From Nyssa sinensis (Eukaryota > Streptophyta > Magnoliopsida > Cornales > Nyssaceae), in assembly GCA_008638375.1 (NCBI GenBank), contig CM018043.1:38205396-38269395 (forward strand): a DNA stretch of 64,000 bases, in the 5' to 3' direction. Below, in pieces: positions 37,119 to 50,200 of the stretch. The translations under genes were made by a program, and so were the position numbers. The stretch's first letter is position 1, and every line of letters starts with the position of its first letter. The notes under the pieces are model-generated. The model saw only the letters and a program-made list of their open reading frames with translations. It did not search any database and was not told the origin of the DNA.

Positions 37119-38799
37119 CCAGCACCTTTGTGCATTTATATACAACTTAATTGTATATATCCCTGAATTAACCAAGCCCCACCTCAAATTGGACCAATGA
37201 GAGCACATGCAAACCCCATATGATTGGTTTGCATCAGCCCACCTCAGCCCTAGGGTCCCACTGATTCTCTAATGTATACATTTAGAGATGTATATGTATA
37301 GGTATGTGTGATATTATATATAGATATATATGTATATATTACATACAAAAGACTGATCTTTGCTAGTTAAAGAGGAGAAAACAGATCTGTTGAGTGTGAG
37401 TCAGACCTGCCATTGAGAGAAATAGAAAGAAATTTGGAGGGCTGCATGTGTGTATGTGTTCATGGCTTGAGAGCACATCCAAGGGTGTGCATGCATGTGA
37501 GGGATAATGGCATCTCCATTTGTGGTGCACAAGGGAAGAAGGGACTGAAGGCACGACTGAAGGTCTGAATGGCCAAGGAACTAAACCAAGAGAAGGAGGA
37601 TCTGATTTTAGGTAAACACCCAAAATTTCTGAAACTTTCCTCTTAAGTTTGTTTACTGTTTTCAGTTATTTGAGGCTAATGAGATGTATGCATGAAGTTT
37701 TAAATGTCTCAACTGGAACTTGGCATGAAAATCTGAGACCGAGACAACTTAAAACACAGAACCGTAGCAAAATCCGCCATTTATGACCTCAAGTTGCAGG
37801 TCTGAAACAACTGCCATAAAACATGTTACTGACTGTCAAAAACTGATCTAGACCTTTCTAGGATCTCAAATATCACCATCCGCGACCCTAGAACACTAAT
37901 TTAGACCCTCAAAACCGAAGCCATTTGTTTCGGCCATGGAACCCAAATTCTGTAATAGGCTTCTAAATTGAAATTTATGAACAGGGACTTGAAACCCATA
38001 AAACGTGGGTCACAACAAGCCAAACCTCGTGCGATTTGGTTGAGAAACGAAGGTGCACGACCGAGTTGCAGGTCTGCACAATAACGGAGTGGGCCGAGCT
38101 CCATGCGTGGATTCAATCCATGAAACTGATGCCAAAATGTTGGCATGACATCCAGGAATGTTTTGGAATCAAAACATATTGAAAACTGTACCTGAAACAT
38201 CACGAAATAGAAGAAAACAAATCTGCAGAAACTAAGGCAACCGAGGGTAAACAATGGGGAAGACGGAGTTGACTCGGCCAAGCTGACCGAGTCAAGGCGA
38301 GTTGGCCCAGTCGACTAGGACACGTGTCCGTCCAAGAGTAGGCCACCGAATTAATGGGACGGTGTCGTTTTGGCTAAACTGATTGTTTAAAATCAAATCC
38401 GACCTGTTTGGGTACAATGATAGCAAATTAAAATTGAGATTAGGGGCAATTGAAACACGGATAAGGACTGAAATTGGGGTTATCAGGGATATGCTATCCC
38501 GGTTTTCTGAGGGACAGTGAACCGGTTGGTTCACTGGAGTTCTGGACCGGTTCAAATTTTGAATCTAAAACCCAAGGGGTTTGAACCCCTAATTTATAAA
38601 ATTATGTTTTGACCCCTATAAGTTCTTGAAATTACGGATTTGTCCCCACTATTTTAAAGAATTACACAGTGGCCCAGACTTCTGAAAATTTATACATTTA
38701 AGCCCTGAATAAATTAATTAAATAATAAAATAATTATTTAATTATTTTATTAAATAGGTAAAATTACAATTTTACCCCTGGATATTAAATATGTCAAAC

Positions 38800-39960
38800 G
38801 AAGTCCAAATTAAGTAAATAAATAGTGTATTTTCACTATTTCAAATATTCTGGACTCAATGGTACAGTCCAAATTGGGAAATACAGTCCCGAAAAATACA
38901 GACCTGTAAGTGATAAATTACTGTACTGCCCCTGATGGCACCCAGACCCAAATAAAAATATCAGACAGTCTATTTTGACTATCTCGGGCATTCTGGACTC
39001 AACGGTGAGGTCCGTTTAATGAACCGAGGTCCCAAAAAATACAGACACGTAGGTATAAATGACCGAATTGCCCTTAATGATACCCAGGGCCGATTACACA
39101 TAACAGATAGTCCAATTTCACTATGTTGGACACTCTGGACCCAATGGTGAGGTCCATTTTATGAACTGACGTGCCGAAAAATGTGACACATGAAATTACC
39201 AAATTACCCCTGATACCGTACGAGACCTAAACAAAGTCCGATTGGGACGAAACTGATACCGGTAGGAGCCCAGACACTGGTGAGACTGTATACTTGATTA
39301 GATGACGAATCGGGGTCAGAATTACACAAAATGTAAAATGACCAAACTACCCCTGAGCACTGTAAGTGCAAAGTAGAGGTCGAATAAAGGTCAAACTGAT
39401 CTGATAAATTATCAGAGGGATAATTATGAACACTGAAGGGCTAAATAAGACTCCGAGACAGTCAACGCGTAAAACGAGAAATGACCGATGTGTCCCGACG
39501 ATCTAAAGCAGATACCAAATGAAGTCCAAAGGACTTACAAATTTATACATGAGATATATGGGACGTTCTGAGGACCATGATAGGGTCCGGGGCAAAAATG
39601 ATAAAATTACCATTTTGCCCCTAAGACTAAATAAGTACCCAACTGATACCTATTAAAGTCTAAAAGACTTAAAACTTCATATATACGATATATGGGATAT
39701 TCTGAGGACCATAACAGGGTCCGGGATAAGAATGGCAAAATTACCATTTTGCCCCTATGGTTAAAATGAGAACCTAACTGATACCGATTGGAGTCTAAAG
39801 GACGTAGAACTTTGTACTTAAGATATAAAGACTATTCCGAAGACCACGACAGGGTCCGGGACAAGAATGGTAAAATTACCATTTTGCCCCTAAGGTTGAA
39901 TGAGTGCCTGACTGATAACAATTGAAGTCTAAATGACTTAGGATATAATCCTAATAACTG
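38800..39960. repeat. Array of ~140-bp modules in B2
   Basis: Units repeat GACCAnAnnAGGGTCCGGG, AATGGTAAAATTACCATTTT, and AAGTCTAAA-GACTTA phrases; the cleanest are near 39570, 39710 and 39850. The core at 39866-39883 is a perfect AATGGTA-AAAT-TACCATT hairpin. Confidence 0.7.
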
Positions 39961-40559
39961 CTAAGCCTAATTAAAGAATGAAATAGCCTCGGGTGAGACC
40001 CAATGGAAGGGCGATAGGCTACTAGGCTATCTTAGGTAATCCGATAGATACCTAAGATGACGAATGAGACCTGAATGGATGAGTTCTGATCTGTCTGTGA
40101 TTGATGATTATTATTCAGGATATACATGGAGATGCCTGACGTACCTGGAGGTTATCGGATTATTTATGCAAGGAAATTAGCGTAAAGTTTGTGAGTAACT
40201 TCTGACACTGTTTTGATACTGTCCCTTGATTTACTGATCTGTTTTGAATGCAATTATTTAAGTGCAAATATTTAAATGCATGTTTTCCGTACTATATCAC
40301 TTATGACATGGTTTTAGTCTTTTTAAATAATTGACTATATTCCTGATCCCTGTGCTAGCATTCCGTACTGTTTTGCCCGTTTTGAACTGTTGAGATAAAA
40401 TGGATATATTGAACCATTATTTCTGAAACGATTAAATAAACCATGTGATATAGGCAAAGAACAACATTTTGTTGTATCGTACCGCTTTGTAAAGTATACT
40501 GTCTGAATGCTATATTGTTTAAATGTATGTACTTAATGTACGCCTTTGTACCACATTCC

Positions 40560-41580
40560 ACGTGATGTGCTTGTGTCCTTCGAATTAGGAATTCCGTTCA
40601 GTTCGGTTATGTGCTGTCCGTTAATGATATGTCTGCCTCGATTGATACGTTCCGTCCGGTTCTGACATGTTCCGTCCGTTAATGATGTTAAGTCCGCCTA
40701 GATTGATATATGGTCCAGTTCCGTTATGATCCGTCCGTTAATGATGTTAAGTCCGCTTTGATTGATATATGGTCCAGTTCCGTTATGATCCGTCCGTTAA
40801 TAATGTTAAGTCCGCTTTGATTGATATATGGTCCAGTTCCGTTATGATCCGTCCATTGATGATATGTCTTTGCTTTGACTAATGTTTTGTTCTATTCGAT
40901 TCTGTTATGTTTCGTTCATTGATAATGTGTCTGCCTTGACTGATATATGGTCCAGTTCCGTTATGATCCGTCCATTGATGATATGTCTTTGCTTTGACTA
41001 ATGTTTTGTTCTGTTCGATTCTGTTATGTTCCGTTCATTGATAATGTGTCTGCCTTGATTGATATATGGTCCAGTTCCGTTGTGTATTGTCCGTTGATGA
41101 TACGTCTGTCTTGATTGAAATATTGTTCATTCCAGTTATGATTAGTTCCGACAGTGATGTGTCCCTGACTTGATTGTTATATTGTTTCTACCCAGTTCCG
41201 TTATGTTGTGTCCTGTTCATGATTTGCCTGTGTCCTGATTAGTGTATTGTTTCCGTTTAGTTCCGTTATAATTTTATCCGTTCGCGATATGCCTTTGCTT
41301 GACTGATGTATTGTTACCGTCCGATTCCGTTATATTCCGTCCGTTAATGTTATGTCTACCTCGATTGATATGTTCCGTCCGGTTCCGACATGTTCCGTCC
41401 GTTGATGATCTGCCTGTCTTGATTGATATATGGTCCTGTTCCGTTATGATTCGTTCCGTTAATGAAGAGTCTGTGTCTTGACCGATAGATTAGCAATAGT
41501 TATTGTTCTGACCGATTGGTTATGTCATGTTCCGATCCGTTTGTATTGTCTGTTCGATTCCGTTTTATTGTACTAGACTG
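40560..41580. repeat. 59-bp satellite (119-bp higher order) in B2
   Basis: GTTAAGTCCGC recurs at 40687, 40746 and 40805 (59 bp). GATATGTCTTTGCTTTGACT recurs near 40861 and 40980 (119 bp, two units). GTTCCGTTATG and TGGTCCAGTTCC wording continues, decaying, to about 41580. The unit differs from that of B1 at the same LTR position. Confidence 0.88.
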
Positions 41581-42686
41581 CTTATGAAATGGATTTATAA
41601 AAATAGTTATTTTTGAAATGACTAAATTATCCCTGTGCCTTGGAAGCACAAAACTGGTTTTGAAACCCATGATAGGGAATCTGTGTTACTCACTGGGCTT
41701 ATTTAAGCTCACCCCATTATTCTGACATTTTTCAGGAATTACCTCCATTGGATTAGAAGGTACTATGACATGACGCGAATAGGCCAAGTGGCATCGCAAG
41801 TAAGGATCTGACGGCACTGAATTGTAGAGACTGGTTTATTGTGGATTGAACCTGGATATTCCGGTGAGTGGTATGTTATGACTGACTTGACTGATATATA
41901 CTAGATAGACATGGCTCATGGAACTAATGGTACTCTAGAGATATTAGATCTGCTCTGTTGTTATATGCTTGATTTTAGATATGCTCTGAAATTAGAATTG
42001 TTGACTGATTGGATTTAGTCTTGCTCTGTGAACATATACTTATGATGGATAAGTGAGTTGCATTCCCATGACACAAAGAAAAAGTTTTAAATTCCGCTGC
42101 ATCTGACCCTACAGTTGGAGTGCAATTTGTCGGAAAGTTCAGAATTTGCCTTTGGTTGGTCGCGTCGCGACCAACTGGCAGTCACGTCCTCGACATCCGC
42201 GTAGGGTGGGGTTCGGGATGTGACATAATTGCTTGAAGAACCTAGAACTGATAACTTGCGTACTCTGATATGTGTTTTAAATTATTTGATGATTTGTTGC
42301 TATAGTGAAGATGGATCTTACCTCTGTGTTTGGATTATTATGTTTGGCTTACATTCGTGTTGATATATCATGTGTTTTGGAAAGTGTGATAGTTTCATGT
42401 ATGAGGGTGCTTTATGGAATCATGTGTTCTTTGTGTATTGATGAGATTGTGAATGCGTGAATCGAGCATGTGTTCAATTTGACTGCTTATAGCATACAGA
42501 CTTGTGGAAGAAGTTTTGAGATTCAAATGATATTATTGCTTTAAATATGCTGCATTATTTAAAGCATACTACATGTGTTGGCAAGAAATATTTTGTTGAG
42601 ATTGTGGCATTGCATGGTGGAATCATGGCATTTGGCATAGTGTGATTCCTTGGAAGCATAGTGTGAGTTGAGCACGTGGTGCTGTG

Positions 42687-42870
42687 CATACTTGGTTACT
42701 CATGTCCTTTGGGGAAGGTCCGTAAAATGAGACATACTTGGTTACTCATGTCCTTCGGGGAAGGTCCGTAAAATGAGACATACTTGGTTACTCATGTCCT
42801 TCGGGGAAGGTCCGTAAAATGAGGCATACTTGGTTACTCATGTCCGTCGGGAAGGGTCCGTAAAATGAGG
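42687..42870. repeat. 46-bp tandem repeat, four copies, in C1
   Basis: CATACTTGGTTACTCATGTC recurs at 42687, 42733, 42779 and 42825, a strict 46-bp period, each followed by GGAAGGTCCGTAAAATGAG. C2 and C3 have only one degenerate counterpart, so the array expanded in C1. A related run of GCATAGAGTTGACATG units follows at 42890-42950. Confidence 0.93.
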
Positions 42871-43566
42871 CATGGACATGGCATAGAGTTGACATGATAT
42901 GCATAGAGTTGACATGATGGCATAGAGTTGACATGGATGTGGCATAGAGTTTGCATGGGTACATTATGCGCATTGTCATCACATTGCATAGACATGGGGA
43001 TTCTTGCTGTTATATTGTTTGAATGATTGGATGACATGTGGATTACTGCTGTTACATTATTTGGATGATTTGGATGATATGTGGATCGCTGCCATTACAT
43101 TATTAGGATGATTGGGATAGCATGTGGATTATTCCTATTGCATTGTTTGAGTAATCTAGAAGGCATGTGGATTATTGTCATTACATTGCTAGGATGATTT
43201 AGAAAGCATGTAGAGATAAATGTACACTTGCACATGCCACGCCTTACATTTTGTTCCTTGCATTAGTATTATATCATACCAGCATGTTGGCACTGACCCA
43301 TTCGTGGGCACAGGTTTCAGATAAAGCTCTTGGTACGTGGGACTTGATGAAGTCTTGGAGAAAGGAGAGGAAATAAATTTGGAAGAGTATTTAGCCCTTG
43401 GGGTATACTTTTGTAATATAAGGGCTTAAGCCCAAACAGTATGTAGGAGATAACTATTGAGTGTATCTTATATGTATATATGTTAAAGGAAAATAATGCG
43501 TGTTTAATTTTCATGAATTGTGGCCATCGAGTGAGGATGGATTGTGACGTGTTTGTATATATATGA

Positions 43567-46500
43567 TGTCACGCCCCGAATTCCCGACCAAACCCGGGGA
43601 CACGACTGAAGCGAAAGAAAAGAAGAAAATAACTAAACGAATAAATAAATAAATGATGATTTAACTGATCTATATACATAAATAACTATTCAATTGATTT
43701 AACTAATATAGATATAAGCCTATTCCACTAACATAACTATACATCCATCAATACACATACATTCCCGTTTTAAAAAAATTTCGGCAGAACCTCCTTTGTT
43801 TTTCGAGCCTTTTTCCCCCTGATAAACACAATACATCATATATATACAACAGTCACAATCCATCCTCACTCGATGGCCACAACTTTATCAAAGTTAAATA
43901 TATATCGCCTAATTATACAATCTATCACTTTTACTGCTACACTTAAACTAAAAGATCACAATTTCTATATTTATTACAATATACAATGCCATTTCCATTC
44001 TTTTCAGAAACACACCAATCTTTTATAACATCAAAATACGCCCCAAGGGCCCAAATATTCTTCCAAATTTATTTCCTCTCCTTTCTCCAAGACTTTATCA
44101 AGTCCCGCGTACCAGGAGCTTTGTCTGAAACCTGTGCCCACGAATGGGTCAGCGCCAACATGCTGGTATGGTACAATATTAATGCAAGGAACAAAATTAA
44201 GTCGTGGCATGTGCAAGTGTACATGTATATCTACATGCCTTCCTAATCATGCATACCGTAATATGGCAATGTACAAACTACATCTGTATAAAACCCTATA
44301 TCACGTTCACAAATTCATCAACACAATGCACAGGCAATATGCGTGACACACCCATGCATCTCAATGTCACACCCATGTCTCATGATACGGTCCTTCCCCG
44401 CTGGCATGAGTACCGCCACGTATGTCTCCTTTTCGGTGCGCCCCCGATGGAACGGAGTACCAACGGCCGAGTTTTGGGTTTTTCACCACCAGACCTACGC
44501 CCTCATAATGCACCACCACCTCGTGCTGACCCACACTATGCTTTCAGGGAATCACACTATGCCAATATGCCATGCTTTCATTATGCAATAATACAGTCCA
44601 AATGAAATGTCACTTTCAAAAGCATATACAACATACTTTAAATAATGCATCACAATGAAAATCAAATCACAAGACTTCATCCACAACGCTACGTGTCATA
44701 CTCAATCAATCTCAACACTTACGCAAACCCATGTGTCACAATATCAACAATCCTTCTAAAACAGAAATCACATATGATGACAATTCAAGAAGTAAATCAC
44801 AACCCCCAAATAATCATAAAGAGCACGGAAACATATAAACAATCAACTCAAGGAAGCAATAATTCTTACGTGATCTTCTATCAGCAGATAAGCACAAGAA
44901 GCATTCAAGTAATATGCACATCAATCCTAATTTAATTCTATTCCTTACTTAGTAAAGTACCATACCTGATCGGGTTATCTCAACCCCACTAAGCTGTGTC
45001 CATTCTGCAATCCAAGCAACCATGTTAATCTTTAGTCCACGGTTCAGAAGTTGACACACCGGCACGTTGATCGAGTCGGCCAACCATTTTAAATCCAGTT
45101 TCATCAGCTTCTTCAATCTTTTTCCTCCAAGCAGATGATGATCCTAACAGATTCTGTCCCTTTATATCCCATCCATCAGATATTGAAAAACTTTCCCTTC
45201 GATGTTCCTGAATATTCTGGGTCATCCACTAGAATCTAAGTCTCCCAAATCAATGCTAACAAATCCTTACTCGAGTTGCCTCTCAGTCTACTAGAGTCAT
45301 TTCACTGTGCCCCTTCTAATCGACCGGAGATAAACCAAACTTAATGCTTATCTCCATTCACGGACATCCTCTAGATATGTTAAGCACCTCCATGCATATT
45401 CTGAATAATCATCATCTTTTGCTATTGGTCTCAGTTGAAATAGATTTCCCCTGCCGCTAGAGCGCTGCTACTATTGCTGCAGCTCTTTTCTCCTGCGGTT
45501 GCAGCTGCCACTCACTTCCTCTACTGGTGCAGCTGCTGTTCTCAATCCATGGAATTAATCTGCTTCTTGGTCTCCTGCTTCTATCACAATAAGTCCTGAT
45601 TCTATAGACTGCTCCCCAAATTTGTCACAAGCATATGACCATCTCCTGCCAGTTCCTTCCTTCAATTGACCATCAGTAAATAAACCAATCCATCCTCAAC
45701 CAATTCCCTAAGCCAGCCACATAGAAAGGTCTCCAAAATTCCACTCACAATACCCCTCGCATCCAAGACGGCCAACTCATCTAACTGCACCAAATCCCAC
45801 CATCGCAGTCACTGCCGTGCTGCCACCGCTACACACCAAAAATATATATACCTGCTGCACCACTTACACAGAAACGCACATATATACTTACGCATACCCC
45901 TGCTGCAGCAGCATCAGTTCCTCTTCCATCTAATCATCTGGCATTAGTTCGGCATCACAATCACCAAACGCTTCACCCATATACCGCATAGAACCCATCC
46001 ACTACAGCCGCAACATCATCTTCGTCCCAATAGAGCAGCTCACTCCTCCAAATCCCCGTTGCAACCGCTGCCTGCAATAGCCTCCATTTTCTCCGTTTTC
46101 TTACCAAACAAATAACAGTAACAGCAGCACTAAAACCACATAGAAAAAATCCCAAATTCAGGTACAAACATTTGTTGCTTCAAATCTGAAATCAACATGA
46201 ACTAACCCATCAAATTGGAAGGCAGGTGCTGCTGCACCGCTGCTGCTGCAGCTCTCTCCGCTGCACTTCCGTCCCTCCTTCACCACTACACAACATCAAA
46301 TTCACATCTCAAACCAACCCAAGCCACTCCAACCGACATCCACACACATAGATAAATAGATATATATATATATATACACACAAATATATACTTACCGCAG
46401 CTCCGCTTGCCACGATTGATCAGTGGCGTTCCTGCTTCGTGAATCAACCGAACCAACAAAATCCCCTGCACCGACTTTATTTCTTTAACTCCATTTTCTT

Positions 46501-47214
46501 CAATCTGGACCACAATCCCAACACCAACGTGCTTCTTAAGCCCATCCTCACGGCAGAATCCTCCCAAAACCGAGTTGAGTTTAGCCCGTCAAAAATCTGA
46601 ATCCGTGAGAACACGAGTGGACTAATGCGGCAACCGTGCGTTGTGTGGCCGTGGATGGACGAAGCAGGATCGTTGGCAACGGAGGCTGACCTGGCACGCT
46701 TGAAGACCGAGGCCACCGTCGGATTCGCCCCCCTCCGTTTCTCTCTTCCCCTTTCTCTTTTTCTTTCCCTCTTTTCTTCTCTCTTTCACGCGACTTGCTC
46801 CTGTTTCCCATTTCTATCTCTCGATTTCTCCTTTTCTCTCTCTCTCTGTATAACCCCTCTTTCATCTTTCTCTTTTCCACCGACCTACACTCAAACACAC
46901 ACCACACATTTCAAGCCAATCACTCCTATATCTCTCTAAGTGTCGGTGACAACCTACACTCAAACACACACCACACATTATATGTCCAAAGCTGCCGACA
47001 CTCACCACACATTACATCCTTCTTTATTTCTTTTTCTTTTTTTTATAACTTCCTTTAGAAATTTCACAGACATATATATATATATATATATGTATATATC
47101 TTTTTAATATAAATTTAGAATTCGTATCAATCCTATGGATTTATCCTGGCACTTGGTTAATCAGTTTAAATATTTTATTTTATTATTATTATTTTTTTTT
47201 TTTCAATCTCTACA
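43567..47214 (-). mobile_element. C2: family C solo LTR
   Basis: Plus-strand ends are TGTCACGCCCCGAATTCCC and TTTCAATCTCTACA. TATGA at 43562-43566 is repeated exactly at 47215-47219, and joining the flanks restores C1. Length is 3,648 bp. It lies in reverse to C1, so parts of C1 just outside (43280-43566 and 47220-47439) are reverse complements of parts of C2's plus-strand start. GCTGCTGCA-rich DNA (45440-46270) and CT-rich DNA (46730-46870) carry short ORFs with no recognisable domain. AT runs lie at 46359-46378 and 47070-47090. Confidence 0.92.
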
Positions 47215-50200
47215 TATGATGTATTGTGATTATCAGGGGGGAAAAAGGCTCGAAAAACAAAGGAGGTTCTGTCAAAATTTTCTGAAAAATTTAAGAACTC
47301 AACTATTATAAATGTGAAACTTATCAAGTCTTCCACAGTAAGTTAAATCTAATTTATTGTATTTCATTTTGTTTCTTTTTTGGGTTTTCGTTTCCGCATC
47401 TCGCGCCCCAGGTTCCTGCGGGAAATTTGGGGCGTGACAGGAGGTCAGGAGCGTAGGGAGACAGTTGAGGAGGACAATAGAATGATATAGTCTCTCCCAT
47501 GTACTCACCACCTAAAAGTGGCTTATGTTTAGTTTATTGTCAGTTTTATTTTCAATCTTTGAACAATATTTGTAATAAGGCTTTCGCACTTTAATGGTAT
47601 GTTACATTATTTATTGTAATCACTGATGCTAAGAATGGAAAAATTAGGGACGGCCATTGGGCCAGCCCTGCGACATGAGATCCGCATAGGGTGGGTTTCA
47701 GGTCGTGACAAATTCTGTTCTGGCCCAACTCTTGGGATTTTTATGCAAATATATCCCTGGGAAAATAATTTAATAATAATTAATTAATTAAATTATGTTA
47801 TAAATAGGGTAAAATGATGATTTTACCCTTGAGTCATAAATAAAGCAAATGAAGTCCAAACTAAGATCTAAAAAAGGTTATCTTAACAGTTTTGGGCATT
47901 CTAGACACAATAAAAATGTCAAATTGGACATTCGGGGACTCTGGAGTGGTCCCACCATAAGAAGAAAAATTACCAAAATTCTCCTAATATGATACGAAGA
48001 CCAAATAAAATCCAAATTGGACGAAATTAATACCAATGGAAGTTCAAATAATTGTTAACTCGTATATATGACTAAATAATGATTCAGGGTCAGAATGTCA
48101 TCAAATGTGAAATGACCAAAATATCCCTAAGCATAGAAAATGCAAAGTAAAGGTTGAATAAAGGTCAATTTGATATAATTGACTGTCATAAGCATAATTA
48201 TGTGAATTGAGGGGCTAAATAAGACTTTGGAACAGTCAAGGTATAAAATGGAAAATGACTAATGTGTCCCAATTATCTAAAACAACCAACAAATGAAGTC
48301 CAAAAGACTTAGAAATTTATATATAAGACATGTGGAATATTATGAGGACCACGATAGGGTCCAGGGCAAGAATCACAAAATTATCATTTTGCCCCTAAGG
48401 TTAAATACGTGATTAATTGATAACGAATAAAGTCCAAATGAATTAAATTATAAGTTTGAATGCTACTAAGCCTACTTAAGGAATGTAATAGCCTTAGTTG
48501 AAACCCAATGAGTGGGTAATAGGCCAATGGACTTTCTTAGATGATTTGATAGACTCCTAAGATGATGAATAAGTCATGAATAGATGAATTCTTATATGTC
48601 TGTAATTGATGATGATTATTCAGGATATGCAAGGATGTACCTAAAGACATATCTGGCGAATACCTGTATATGAAGATAAGCATACAGTTTATGAGTAACT
48701 CGAAACCCTAACTTGGTGTTTATTTACTGTACTATCTAGATTCATATACTGTACCATTTCATATATTGTATTGTTTACATGCATATACCTTAATGCATAC
48801 TCTTTGTACTGCATTACACATGGCATGATTCTGTTTTGTCCTGCCCTTCTAATATATCCTGTTCTGATTCTATTCGGGTCTATTCTATTCTATTATACAA
48901 CATTCGGAGTCTGTTTTGATTTTGTTTTGTTATATTGTGTCTTACTCTGGGCCCACTACAGGATTGAACAGATTGGCTTATGCTAAAGTACGACCTAGAG
49001 GGTAGAGGCCCAACGAGTGTCCGTTTATAGGCAGCTGGGAAAGGCTCATATGCCAAATTGGCATTCTATTCTATTTTTGTTCCGCTCAATTCTGTCCTGT
49101 TCCATTCTGATCTGACCCAAAGAGTAGAGGCCCCACGAGTGTCCGCTTATGGGCAGTTGGGAGACGTTCAGACACACTTGATGATATGCATTTTAATTGA
49201 TATATTGGCACTCAGTTCTGTTCTATTCTACTCTGATCTGTTTTGTTTTGGCTCTATTATGATTTGTTTTGATCTATTATGTTCTGTTCTGATCTGATCT
49301 ATTTTGTTCTACTTGAGCTGCATTTAATCATGTATTTTATTTAGATATCATGTATATAAGAACTAGTTTTGAAACCCATGGCAGGGAACCTATGTTACTC
49401 ACTGAGCTTGTTTAAGCTTGTTCTATTTGTCTAACATTTTTCAGGATTTATCTCCATTGGATTAGAAGGCACAAAGAAATGACACTAGTAGGCTGGGAGG
49501 CTGGGAGGCATTCTAAACAAGGATTTGATTTGCACTGATTTGTGGAGACTTGGATTCTTGTGGATTGAATCAAGCTATTTAAGTGAGTGAAATGATATGG
49601 TTGACTTGAGACATGGCTCATGATATTGGTACTCTAGAGATATTAGATGTCTGGTTATAGATGTGCTCTATGGTATATAGATGAGTTCCATTCTTGATAT
49701 AAAAACATTTTAATTTCCACTACTCTGACCCTACATTTCGAATGCAATTCATTGTAAAGTTCAGAAGTTTTGTCACATCCTACACCTTACCCTACGCTAA
49801 TGTCAAAGATGTAATGCCAATTAGCCGCCTTGCCGGTCTTCCATTCGTGTCTTATTCATCATCTTAGGAATCTATCAGATGGCCTAATTAGGTTCATTGG
49901 CCTATTACCCACTCATTGGGTTTTAACTTATGCTCTTAAGTTCCTTAAGTAGGCTTAGCAGTTGTTAGGATTGTAATCTAAGTCATTTGGACTCTAGTCA
50001 TTATCAATTAAGCACTTATTTAACCTTAAGGGTAAAATGGTAATTTTTTCATTCTAGCCCCGGACCCTACTGTGGTCCTCAGAATATTTCATATATAAAT
50101 TTCTAAGTCTTTTGGACTTCATTTGGTATCTATTTTTTTATCATCGGGACACATCGGTCATTTCTCATTTTATACTTTAACTATTTTAGAGTCTTATTTA

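Larger units (their letters stand above)
36627..42225 (+). mobile_element. B2: family B solo LTR, 5.6 kb
   Basis: Starts TGTAACACCCCGACTCTG and ends GTGGGGTTCGGGATGTGACA. TAATT at 36622-36626 is repeated exactly at 42226-42230. Length is 5,599 bp. Order: AT-rich head, tRNA-like stretch (37047-37118, minus), AT microsatellites near 37316, G-box region (38290-38370), arrayed modules (38800-39950), a GATTATTATTCAGGATATAC motif (about 40125) also seen in B0 and C elements, satellite (40560-41580), and the terminal segment matching the start of B1, B3 and B4 in reverse. No internal domain. Confidence 0.94.
26306..47439 (+). mobile_element. C1: family C solo LTR, split by D2, D3, B2 and C2
   Basis: Starts TGTAAAGACCTGAAAAATGG and ends GGAAATTTGGGGCGTGACA. 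GGAGG at 26301-26305 is repeated exactly at 47440-47444. Removing the four nested insertions leaves about 4.02 kb: 26306-27928, 31786-32068, 36067-36626, 42231-43566 and 47220-47439. Landmarks shared with C2 and C3 include GACCCATTCGTGGGCACAGG (43296-43315) and the GGAAGGTCCGTAAAATGAG repeats. C1 is longer than C2 (3.65 kb) and C3 (3.06 kb); part of the excess is a host gene fragment (32008-36321). AT-rich DNA at 26570-26900 and GA/GC-rich DNA at 27000-27930 hold no recognisable gene. Confidence 0.92.
1..47710 (+). mobile_element. A0: family A LTR, left end outside window, split by three later insertions
   Basis: Its own sequence is 1-223, 13704-14440, 26256-26305 and 47440-47710; everything between belongs to A1, A2 and C1. 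The pieces join in the same order as in the other family A LTRs: a segment around GTAAGTAAA and CTGCCAAACTT, a stretch that clearly continues across the A1 insertion, a GGAGATAGGCTTTTACTT region, then a TAGGAGG segment, then the conserved end with GGGACGGCC and GGGTTTCAGGTCGTGACA. It stops at 47710 and the next base begins mid-LTR family B sequence, so A0 probably inserted into B0. The left terminus and left TSD lie outside the window; a copy of AATTC would be expected there. It is more diverged than A1 or A2 and is one of the oldest layers. Non-coding. Confidence 0.85.

Noticed and set aside
45440..46940. ORFs up to 108 codons in C2 with Ser/Leu- or Arg/Glu-rich peptides
   Set aside because: CT-rich and GCTGCA-rich low-complexity DNA, open on both strands, no recognisable domain.
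43567..47439. TGTCACGCCCC at 43567 and its inverse at 47439 taken as terminal inverted repeats of a DNA transposon
   Set aside because: The left end belongs to C2 (duplicate TATGA, ending 47214) and the right end to C1 (duplicate GGAGG); each has its own partner terminus.
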